Below, piece by piece: positions 1 through 5,738 of a DNA stretch of 5,875 nt. Source of the DNA: Verrucomicrobiota bacterium. GTDB lineage: Bacteria > Verrucomicrobiota > Verrucomicrobiia > Opitutales > Opitutaceae. The first letter of the stretch is position 1. The number at the start of each line of letters is the position of its first letter. The stretch lies in NCBI GenBank assembly GCA_023457035.1, contig JAEWNN010000172.1, positions 1-5,875 on the forward strand. The letters are read 5' to 3'. The notes below the pieces were generated by a model. The model worked only from the letters and a program-made list of their open reading frames with translations, had not been told where the DNA came from and did no database searches. Made by a program: the position numbers and the translations under genes.

Positions 1-53
1 GCTCAGCCGCGGCGGCGAGTGCCGCATCGGGGCGCGCCTTGCGCGCGGTCCCC
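1..53. other. Intergenic tail downstream of the hydrolase gene
   Basis: This short stretch lies past the stop codon of the minus-strand hydrolase. It contains a perfect 6-bp GCGCGC/GCGCGC inverted repeat (32-37 and 41-46) with a 3-base loop, starting 7 bases beyond the stop. No T-run follows in the direction of transcription, so it is at best a weak terminator candidate. In DNA this GC-rich such a short palindrome can occur by chance. No gene is visible in it. Confidence 0.3.
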
Positions 54-3000
54 CTAGGGCTGGCTGAGCGCGAGGCGGAGGAAGCGGCGGGTGCCGGGCG
101 CTGTCGCCACAAGGTCGCGATAGGTGAGCGGCGTGGCGGCGGGGCTATAGACGGCGCCGGGAACCGGGGTCCAGGTGACGAGGTCGCTGCTGCTCTCGAT
201 GGTGTAGCGCACGTCGGTGCCGGTGGCGCGGCGCGGGAAGGCGAGCGTGAGGTAGGTGGCGCCTTCGACGGTAACGGCGCCGTGGCGCACCGGGGATTGC
301 ACCGGGCCGCGCGCGGCGAGGCCGAAGGCGTAGCGGGCGTAGTTGGTGAGTCCGGACCGTTCGGGGTCGGCGGTGGGTCCGGAGATGGCTTCGTTGGCGC
401 GCTCGGCGGCGGAGAAGTGGGCGGTGCGCCAGGTGGCGTAACTGGTGGCCGTCTCGGCGGCGATCTGGACCTCGTACCAGAGCGTGTCGCCCACGGTGCC
501 GAGGGTGAGTGTGGCGCGGCCGTCGTTCTCGGTGACCGGCAACTCGCCCAGACGGGCGCCGGCGGCGGAGAGCGCCCAGGCCCGTACGCGGGCGGCGGGC
601 ACGGGGAGCTCGACCTGCGCGGGCACGATCTCGACCAGAAACGGCGCGCCGCCCCAGTTGGTCAGGCCGTTGTGGGCCGCGTCGCGCCATTTCCAGCCGG
701 TGTTGGCGTACTGGCCGGTGGCGACAACGAGGGCGCGGCCCGCGGCGGTGCCCGCGAAACTCTCGCCCTCGAGCAGAGTCACGCCGACGGTGCACCAGTC
801 GAGGCGGGTGACGCCGGTGGTGATGGCCACGCCGCCCAGGTCCACGCGGCGGTTGGAGCCGAAACCGGCGAACGCCTTGGTGCGGGGCGTGTCGATCGTG
901 AAGAAGCCGGCGGCGGGATCGGTGGAATCCCAGCGCAGTTCGCCGGTGTCGCTCACGAACACGGGGCCGTCGGGGCGGGCGGGCGGCGTGGCGAGGCCGG
1001 TGGCGCCTTCGCCGATGGCCATGCGGATGCGGCTGACGAGGGCGACGGAGGGCGACATGCCGACGAAGGCGGCGTGGGGCATGTTGAAGTGGCCGGCGCG
1101 GGTCACGATCTCGGTGATCTCGCGCGCGGGAGTCATGGCGACCACGTATTCGTTGAGGGCGGGCGAAACGTCGCGACGGAAGAGGGCGGCGGCGAGGGGG
1201 ATGTTCGCCAGCTTGTTCATCGAGTTGAGCGAGTCCCAGTGGTCCCAGATCGCGAGGCGGTCGTTGGTCCAGTAGGAGTAGACCCAATAGCCGTCGAGGT
1301 CCTGCAACGCGGCGAAGGCGGGGAAGAAGAATTCCTGCTCGCCGGCGTAGAGGTTCGGGGCGGGGTGCTCGTACTCGGTGGCGATGTTGGGGTATCCCTT
1401 CACCTGCCGGAGCGCGCCGTAGAGCATGTCGTTCTCCCGGGGAAAGTTCACCATCGCCCGGTGCTCCATGCTCCAGTCGGATTTGTCGGAGTGGTCCCGG
1501 TAGGCGGGGCCGAGGACGGGGTAGTTCCAGTAGTCGTGCGTATCCATCGCCTGTAGCTCCGCCTGGCAACTGGCGGGGGAGTTGCGCGCGATGGTGCCCA
1601 CGACGACGGCCCGGAAGCCGAGCGAGCGGATGTAGTCGCGCATGCCGGACCAGTAGGTCCGCTCGAGGTCGAGGAGGAAGCGCACCCAGTCCTCCCGCAT
1701 GCCGATGTGGTCGGTGATGGTGTTGCTGAGGAGCGCGGGGATGTTGGCGGCCTCCAGGGTGATGCCGGCCGGCAGGGTGCCGACGGTGCCGCCCGGGCAG
1801 AGCTGCACGTCGGCGATCCAGCTGCGGCCGGGGGCGACGCCGAGGCAGAAGCCGAGGCGGGATCTCTCCTCGGTGGTGCGCATGACGAAGGTGCGGGTGT
1901 AGTGCTTCCACTCGGTGCCCTGCACCTTGAGCGGTTCGCAGAGGTCGGGGTAGCCGGCGCGCGCGGCGTAGAGCTTGACCGTGTGCACGGTGTCGGGGTC
2001 CTCGACCTTGGCCCAGAAGCTGAGCGTGTACGCCTCGTGGGCGGCGAGCGGGAGGTCCTTGTGCAGCAGCTGCACGGAGGCGAAATTGCCGGCGGAGGTG
2101 GTCTGCACCACGCGGCACGGGGCGCCGTTGAAGTCGGGCGCCACGCTCGTGGTTGCCGCGGCGCCGTTGGGGGTGTCGCGGTAGAGGGACCAGCCTTCGG
2201 AGCTGGGGGCTGTCGTGACATCCACCAGACGGTTTAGGCCGAGGGGCTCGTCGACGGCGAACCAGCCCTCGTACATGGCCGCCTGGTCGGCGTAGCGGGC
2301 GCGGAGCCAGGCGTTCCAGCGGCGCTGCAACTCGTCGGTGTAGACCGCGGGCATCGCGGCGAGCTGGCCGTGGAGCCAGCCGTCGGCCAGGCCGTTCTCG
2401 TTGAGGATCTCGACGATGGCGACCGCGGGGTCCTGCGCGAGGGGGCGGTTGTCGCGATAGGGGTTCGGGGAGGCGAGCAGCCAGGCAGCGTATTCTTTCT
2501 GGAGCTCGACCATCCGGTCGTTGAAGAAGCTCAACAGGTGTTGGCGGGCCCAGGGCATGGTGGCGATCTCGGCGCCGAGGCCGTCGTCCTTCTGGAAGGT
2601 GCGCGCGACCAGGAGGTTCACGTTGGCGTAGATGCCGACGTCGGCGCAGCGGGCCATGAAGTAGTGGAGGCGGTCGCGGGCGTTCTCGTCGAAGCGGCGG
2701 GAGGTGGCGGAGTCCTTGATGATGAGGGAGCCGGGCTCTTCGGTGTAGTACGGCCAGAACGAGTCGGCCCAGTGGAAGCGCACGGAGTTGAAGCCGAAAC
2801 GCGCGAGGCGCTGCGCGTGGAGCTCGGCCCCGGCGTGGGTGGGGAAGTTCTTGTTCGAGGTGAGGTCCACGCCGAAGAAGCGGATACGCCGGCCGCCCAC
2901 CTGGAAGTGGCCGTCGGCGCCGACGGTGACGACGCCCGAGGCGCCCGCCGGTTCGGGGTTCCAGGCGCGCAGGTCGGGGAAGACGCCGGCCGGGGTGGTG

Positions 3001-3353
3001 TTGGGGATCGTGAAGGGCTTGAGCGCGATCGACGGATCGTCGGGTAACACGACGGCGGGGGCGGAGTCGGTCGTGCCGGCGGCGTTGCTCACGGCGACCG
3101 AGTAGGCGCCGGCGCCGTTGGCGAAGAAGGTGGACTCGGTGGCGCCCGCGATGGGTTTGCCGTCGAGCTTCCACTGGTAGGCCAGCGGCTCGGTGCCGGA
3201 GGCGTGCACGCTCAGGCTGAAGGTGCCGAAGAGGTCGACGGCGCCGCCGGTGGGCTGGGCGGTGATCACCGGTGGGGCGGCGGGCGAAGCGGCGGGGAGC
3301 GCGGCGGCGAGAACGAGGAGGAGCGCGGTGAGGCGGGGGCGGCGCGAGAGCAT
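54..3353 (-). CDS. Secreted multidomain GH5-like glycoside hydrolase with Ig-like and inserted carbohydrate-binding-like domains
   Basis: A 1099-residue protein, probably an exported polysaccharide-degrading enzyme; the substrate cannot be told. The start at 3353 is chosen because it gives a clean signal peptide (MLSRR, then a Leu/Ala core to about residue 26 ending in an Ala-Pro-rich segment). The frame stays open upstream but would run through the tRNA. Domains seen: Ig-like fold at about 28-103 (YQWKLDG, GAYSVAVSNAAG); a GH5-like TIM barrel starting near 140 (RRIRFFGVDL, GFNSVRFHW, GIYANVNLLV), with E319 in VEILNENG as likely acid/base and E660 in PNIATEYEHP as likely nucleophile; a CBM4/9-like jelly roll at about 373-525 (YTLSFWAKV, SWIADVQL) inserted between them; a beta-rich domain at about 790-960; and a C-terminal module at about 980-1099 typical of Verrucomicrobiota secreted proteins. 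Fold and catalytic assignments come from motif resemblance. No Shine-Dalgarno sequence precedes the start (a C-run does). It is divergent from the tRNA and has no visible operon partner. Confidence 0.88.
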   Translation of the reverse strand: MLSRRPRLTALLLVLAAALPAASPAAPPVITAQPTGGAVDLFGTFSLSVHASGTEPLAYQWKLDGKPIAGATESTFFANGAGAYSVAVSNAAGTTDSAPAVVLPDDPSIALKPFTIPNTTPAGVFPDLRAWNPEPAGASGVVTVGADGHFQVGGRRIRFFGVDLTSNKNFPTHAGAELHAQRLARFGFNSVRFHWADSFWPYYTEEPGSLIIKDSATSRRFDENARDRLHYFMARCADVGIYANVNLLVARTFQKDDGLGAEIATMPWARQHLLSFFNDRMVELQKEYAAWLLASPNPYRDNRPLAQDPAVAIVEILNENGLADGWLHGQLAAMPAVYTDELQRRWNAWLRARYADQAAMYEGWFAVDEPLGLNRLVDVTTAPSSEGWSLYRDTPNGAAATTSVAPDFNGAPCRVVQTTSAGNFASVQLLHKDLPLAAHEAYTLSFWAKVEDPDTVHTVKLYAARAGYPDLCEPLKVQGTEWKHYTRTFVMRTTEERSRLGFCLGVAPGRSWIADVQLCPGGTVGTLPAGITLEAANIPALLSNTITDHIGMREDWVRFLLDLERTYWSGMRDYIRSLGFRAVVVGTIARNSPASCQAELQAMDTHDYWNYPVLGPAYRDHSDKSDWSMEHRAMVNFPRENDMLYGALRQVKGYPNIATEYEHPAPNLYAGEQEFFFPAFAALQDLDGYWVYSYWTNDRLAIWDHWDSLNSMNKLANIPLAAALFRRDVSPALNEYVVAMTPAREITEIVTRAGHFNMPHAAFVGMSPSVALVSRIRMAIGEGATGLATPPARPDGPVFVSDTGELRWDSTDPAAGFFTIDTPRTKAFAGFGSNRRVDLGGVAITTGVTRLDWCTVGVTLLEGESFAGTAAGRALVVATGQYANTGWKWRDAAHNGLTNWGGAPFLVEIVPAQVELPVPAARVRAWALSAAGARLGELPVTENDGRATLTLGTVGDTLWYEVQIAAETATSYATWRTAHFSAAERANEAISGPTADPERSGLTNYARYAFGLAARGPVQSPVRHGAVTVEGATYLTLAFPRRATGTDVRYTIESSSDLVTWTPVPGAVYSPAATPLTYRDLVATAPGTRRFLRLALSQP

Positions 3354-3664
3354 GGGGGGTGTGGGGGCGGGCGGTGCGAGCGTGGGAGGCTCCAGAGAGA
3401 ACCCGCGTCGTGGTGGTTCAACTGTATCCGTACCGTCAGCCGGTAAGTGAGTCGTAAAGAACCGGTGGGGCGGCGGCCGGGCGCGTCTGTACCGGGGAAG
3501 GGGCAGGTGTTCGGCGCGGCGCGCCAGCCTTCCCTTTCCTGATCCGGAGGGGGCGGCGCGGCGGTGAGCGACGCGCAAGCAGCGCCGAGCTGCTCTCGGG
3601 GCTTGAAGCGGGCCGGAGGCTTTGCCACGGTCCCGCGGTCGACGGGCAACCGTCCACCGATCCC
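3354..3664. other. Divergent non-coding region between the hydrolase and tRNA-Arg
   Basis: These 311 bases separate the divergent hydrolase and tRNA genes and must hold both sets of promoter signals. I see no convincing gene: the open frames across it are Arg/Pro/Ser-rich and look like high-GC artefacts. The part at about 3418-3466 is less GC-rich than its surroundings and includes a 5-bp inverted repeat CCGGT/ACCGG (3440-3444 and 3461-3465). For the tRNA, a poor -35-like TTGAAG occurs at 3603-3608, without a good -10 at normal spacing. I found no clear sigma-70 promoter for the hydrolase. A small hairpin lies at 3636-3659. Confidence 0.5.
3636..3659 (+). other. Hairpin with GCAA tetraloop just upstream of the tRNA
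   Basis: CGGT (3636-3639) pairs with ACCG (3656-3659) and GACGG (3641-3645) with CCGTC (3650-3654), around a single C-C mismatch. The loop is GCAA, which fits the stable GNRA tetraloop class. The hairpin ends 5 bases before the mature tRNA 5' end, so it would lie in the precursor leader if transcription starts upstream. Its right arm overlaps the left arm of the inverted repeat flanking the tRNA, so the two structures could not form together. The pairing is read directly; any function is inference. Confidence 0.35.
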
Positions 3665-3752
3665 GTCCCCATAGCTCAAGTGGATAGAGCGTCCGTTTCC
3701 TAAACGGATGATCCGTGTTCGAGTCACGGTGGGGGCGCCAGGTTCGGTGGAC
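3652..3752. repeat. Imperfect 12-bp inverted repeat flanking tRNA-Arg
   Basis: The 12 bases at 3652-3663 (GTCCACCGATCC) are complementary to 3741-3752 (GGTTCGGTGGAC) at 11 of 12 positions, with one T-T mismatch. The left arm ends one base before the mature tRNA 5' end and the right arm begins immediately after the encoded CCA. In a precursor RNA the two arms could stack as an extension of the acceptor stem. The repeat is direct observation; a role in processing is inference. Confidence 0.6.
3665..3740 (+). tRNA. tRNA-Arg, anticodon CCT, with encoded CCA
   Basis: A complete 76-nt cloverleaf that decodes AGG arginine codons. The acceptor stem GTCCCCA (3665-3671) pairs with TGGGGGC (3730-3736), including one T-G wobble; the discriminator is G3737 and CCA is encoded at 3738-3740. 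The D arm uses GCTC (3674-3677) with GAGC (3687-3690). The anticodon stem TCCGT/ACGGA (3692-3696, 3704-3708) closes loop TTCCTAA with anticodon CCT at 3699-3701. A 4-base variable loop follows, then the T arm CCGTG/CACGG (3713-3717, 3725-3729) around TTCGAGT. All stems pair fully. It lies upstream of, and on the same strand as, the small hypothetical gene and lysS. Confidence 0.97.
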
Positions 3753-3812
3753 AGCGGGCAGACCGGCGGAAATTGGCTGGTGCGAAGCGGAGCGGACTCG
3801 AAGATCCGGCGC

Positions 3813-4085
3813 ATGTCCTCGGAGAAACGTCCCAACAATGCCCCTGGCCGCCGGGTGCGGGTCGATCTGGTGCTGCAGGCGTTGCCGGAGCCGTTGCGGC
3901 ACCGGCAGGCGCTCCGGCTCTGTAGCGATGCGCTGGAGAAGTTTTCCCGGGCGGAGTTGGTCGAGTTCCGGCAGGCGCTCCTCGAGGATGCGGCCTACTG
4001 GCCGTTTCTCGCACCGCGGACGCGGGCCGAACTCGCGGACATCGCGACCGGCCAGATCGCCTTGCTCGACGCCGGGTTGAGATAG
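3813..4085 (+). CDS. Small hypothetical protein, 90 residues
   Basis: I do not recognise this protein. It starts MSSEKRP and ends DAGLR; the body (about 14-90) is rich in Leu, Ala, Arg and Glu and reads as three or four amphipathic helices. No signal peptide or membrane segment is seen, and the single Cys (residue 37) argues against a zinc-binding fold. Two segments, SRAELVEFRQALLED (45-59) and TRAELADIATGQIALLD (70-86), resemble each other loosely. G/C strongly dominates third codon positions, which supports real coding. ATG 3813 is chosen because the only in-frame ATG upstream lies inside the tRNA; there is no Shine-Dalgarno sequence. It ends 82 bases before lysS on the same strand, so co-transcription is possible. 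A small helical binding or regulatory protein would fit, but nothing fixes a function. Confidence 0.62.
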   Translation: MSSEKRPNNAPGRRVRVDLVLQALPEPLRHRQALRLCSDALEKFSRAELVEFRQALLEDAAYWPFLAPRTRAELADIATGQIALLDAGLR

Positions 4086-4167
4086 AACCGGCGGGGGGCC
4101 GGATCTCGCGGCGCATCTCCGGCTTGCTAGCTCGCGGTGGCGGCGCGTACCGTCGCCGGCTCCAAAC
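4086..4167 (+). promoter_or_regulatory. lysS leader with competing CCGGC/GCCGG segments
   Basis: This gap between the small gene and lysS contains CCGGC (4088-4092), GCCGG (4098-4102), CCGGC (4119-4123) and GCCGGC (4155-4160). The second segment can pair with either the first (5-bp stem, G5 loop) or the third (6 bp as GCCGGA/TCCGGC), and the third can instead pair with the fourth. A weak promoter-like pair, TTGCTA (4124-4129) and TACCGT (4148-4153) with an 18-base spacer, is also present. No T-run makes either hairpin an intrinsic terminator, and no T-box features are seen. Short GC segments recur easily at this composition, so confidence is low. Confidence 0.22.
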
Positions 4168-5646
4168 ATGAGCGATACTCCCGCCGACAACTCCCACGAC
4201 CTCTTCGCCGTCCGCCTGGGCAAGCTCCAGGAAATGCGTGCCGCCGGTTTCGACCCGTTCCACGCCAATGTCAGCCCGACCCACACCTCGGCCGAGGCGA
4301 TCGCCGCCCATGTCGACGGGCAGGACTACACGGTGCCGGTGACGGTGGCCGGTCGCATCACGGTGTTCCGCGACGGCGGCAAGAGCTGCTTCATCAAGAT
4401 CCTTGATCGCGCGGGCACGGTGCAGCTGTTCGTGAAGAAGGACCAGGTGGGCGACGAGGCCTACACGGCGTTCAAGAAGCTGGACCTCGGCGACATCATC
4501 GGGGCCACGGGCACGATGTTCCGCACCCGCGCCGGCGAGGTGACGGTACGGGTCGACAAGTACACACTGGTCTCGAAGGCGCTGCGGCCGCTGCCGGAGA
4601 AGTGGCACGGTCTGGCGGATCCGGAGCAGGTGTACCGCCAGCGTTATCTGGATCTGATCGTCAACCAGGAGTCGCGCGAGCGGCTCATGCTGCGCGCCCG
4701 GCTGGTCTCGGCGGTGCGCCGTTTCTTCGAGGGGCGCGGTTTCCTCGAGGTGGAGACGCCGATCCTGCAGAACGTCGCCGGCGGCGCCGCCGCGCGGCCG
4801 TTCACGACCCACCACAACGCGCTGGGCTGCGACTTCTTCCTGCGCATCGCGCTGGAGCTCTACCTGAAGCGCCTGCTGGTCGGCGGCTTCGAGCGCGTGT
4901 TCGAGATCGGCCGCAACTTCCGCAACGAGGGCATCGATCGTCGCCACAATCCGGAGTTCACGATGCTCGAGATCTACCAAGCCTACAGCGACTACCGCGG
5001 GATGATGCAGCTCGTGCGCGACCTCATCCAGACGCTCTGCCGCGACGTGCTCGGCAAGATGGAGATCGTCCACGCGCCGACGGGCGAGACGATCAAGTTC
5101 GACGGCGAGTGGCGCGAGGCGCGCTACAAGGACCTCATCATCGCCGAGACCGGCGACCCGGAGTGGTTCTCGCGCAGCAAGGAGCAGAAGATGGAGAAGG
5201 CCCGTGCCATGGGCCTGGAGATCCATCCCGGCTGGGAGGACCACGAGGTGACCAACGAGGTCTACGGCAAGCGCATCGAATGCCGCCTGATCCAGCCGAC
5301 CTTCGTCACGCATCTGCCCAAGGAACTCTGCCCGCTGGCGAAGATCACCGCCGACGATCCGACGACGATCGATGTGTTCGAGCTGGTCATCGGCGGCATG
5401 GAGGTGGCCCCGGCCTACTCGGAGCAGAACGACCCGCTGGTGCAGCGCCAGATGTTCGAGGCGCAGGTGGGCGAGGAGATCCAGAAACTGGACAACGACT
5501 TCCTCACCGCGCTCGAGCACGGCATGCCGCCGGCCGGCGGCATGGGCATCGGCATCGACCGCCTCTGCATCCTGCTCACCGGCGCCGCGAGCATCCGCGA
5601 CGTGATCTTCTTCCCGCAGTTGCGGCCGCAGGGCGCCGGCAACTGA
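4168..5646 (+). CDS. lysS: Lysyl-tRNA synthetase, class II
   Basis: Charges tRNA-Lys with lysine using ATP, in the cytoplasm; normally an essential homodimer. The 492-residue length is normal for bacterial LysRS. An N-terminal helix (about 10-30) leads to the OB-fold anticodon-binding domain (about 56-140; VTVAGRITVFRDGGKSCF, VQLFVKKD). The class II catalytic core follows: YRQRYLDLIVN (156-166), motif 1 around GRGFLEVETPILQ (189-201), motif 2 around FEIGRNFRNEGIDRRHNPEFT (245-265), and motif 3 GGMGIGIDRL (457-466) followed by SIRDVIFFPQLRP (475-487). The core looks intact, without frameshift or truncation. The segment GGMEVAPAYSEQNDP (409-423) differs from the more usual E-x-x-N-x-[YF]-[ST]-E-L-N-D form. 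ATG 4168 gives the expected N-terminus, although the bases before it are no ribosome-binding site. The stop codon (5644-5646) lies in the left arm of the downstream inverted repeat. The permease gene follows on the same strand after 92 bases. Confidence 0.97.
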   Translation: MSDTPADNSHDLFAVRLGKLQEMRAAGFDPFHANVSPTHTSAEAIAAHVDGQDYTVPVTVAGRITVFRDGGKSCFIKILDRAGTVQLFVKKDQVGDEAYTAFKKLDLGDIIGATGTMFRTRAGEVTVRVDKYTLVSKALRPLPEKWHGLADPEQVYRQRYLDLIVNQESRERLMLRARLVSAVRRFFEGRGFLEVETPILQNVAGGAAARPFTTHHNALGCDFFLRIALELYLKRLLVGGFERVFEIGRNFRNEGIDRRHNPEFTMLEIYQAYSDYRGMMQLVRDLIQTLCRDVLGKMEIVHAPTGETIKFDGEWREARYKDLIIAETGDPEWFSRSKEQKMEKARAMGLEIHPGWEDHEVTNEVYGKRIECRLIQPTFVTHLPKELCPLAKITADDPTTIDVFELVIGGMEVAPAYSEQNDPLVQRQMFEAQVGEEIQKLDNDFLTALEHGMPPAGGMGIGIDRLCILLTGAASIRDVIFFPQLRPQGAGN

Positions 5647-5734
5647 CGATGGCGAATGGACGATCGCCGATCGGAGGCAGTCCCGATCGGCGGTGCTGAC
5701 AAAGCCATCGTCACTCGCCCATTATCCATCGTCC
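5644..5734. repeat. Nested inverted repeat built from degenerate 7-bp units
   Basis: This element fills almost the entire lysS-permease gap. Outer arms TGACGATGGC (5644-5653) and GCCATCGTCA (5704-5713) are a perfect 10-bp inverted repeat, and the first three bases are the lysS stop codon. A second, overlapping alignment pairs 5645-5663 with 5715-5733 at 16 of 19 positions. Inside is a perfect 10-bp hairpin (5665-5674/5683-5692). The left arm reads as three 7-mers on the plus strand (ACGATGG, CGAATGG, ACGATCG; 5646-5666). The right arm reads as four on the minus strand (ACGATGG, ATAATGG, GCGAGTG, ACGATGG; 5732 down to 5705). This resembles a dispersed intergenic palindromic repeat or a tiny non-autonomous element. 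Only one copy is present in this window. Confidence 0.6.
5665..5692 (+). terminator. Strong hairpin after lysS, possible terminator or mRNA-stability structure
   Basis: CGCCGATCGG (5665-5674) and CCGATCGGCG (5683-5692) form a perfect 10-bp stem around the 8-base loop AGGCAGTC, extendable by a T-G wobble and an A-T pair. It begins 18 bases after the lysS stop. There is no T-run after it, so classical intrinsic termination is doubtful. It could instead protect the lysS transcript 3' end or just be the core of the surrounding repeat. Confidence 0.3.
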
Positions 5735-5738
5735 TTCC

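Noticed and set aside
39..1556. A 505-codon open frame on the plus strand opposite the hydrolase gene
   Set aside because: Its product is low-complexity Gly/Val/Ala/Glu/Arg sequence without a recognisable motif, and it lies antisense to a frame with clear domains. It is explained by mirrored codon bias in high-GC DNA.
3665..3752. tRNA-Arg as the attachment site of an integrated element
   Set aside because: tRNA genes are common integration sites, but there is no integrase, no repeated tRNA 3' fragment and no composition shift in the window.
3708..3812. An upstream ATG start for the small protein
   Set aside because: That ATG lies inside the tRNA anticodon arm/variable loop and the extra residues would be translated from tRNA sequence. 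ATG 3813 is the first plausible start.
3354..4286. An N-terminal extension of the hydrolase frame beyond the chosen start
   Set aside because: The frame stays open for 311 more codons but would be antisense through the tRNA and into lysS. The product there lacks domains, and the signal peptide at 3353 marks the real start.
3724..5520. A 598-codon open frame on the minus strand opposite lysS
   Set aside because: It is antisense to the unmistakable lysS, rich in Leu/Arg/Ala/His/Glu without family motifs, and crosses the small gene and the lysS leader. A GC-driven shadow.
4602..5699. A 365-codon plus-strand frame overlapping lysS
   Set aside because: It is the +1 shadow of lysS, Arg/Ala/Gly/His-rich, with no motif; lysS is intact in its own frame, so there is no frameshift to explain.
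5646..5732. A CRISPR array, because of the regular short units
   Set aside because: The units are 7 bp, degenerate, directly adjacent and in inverted orientation. There are no spacers of 25-40 bases and no cas genes.
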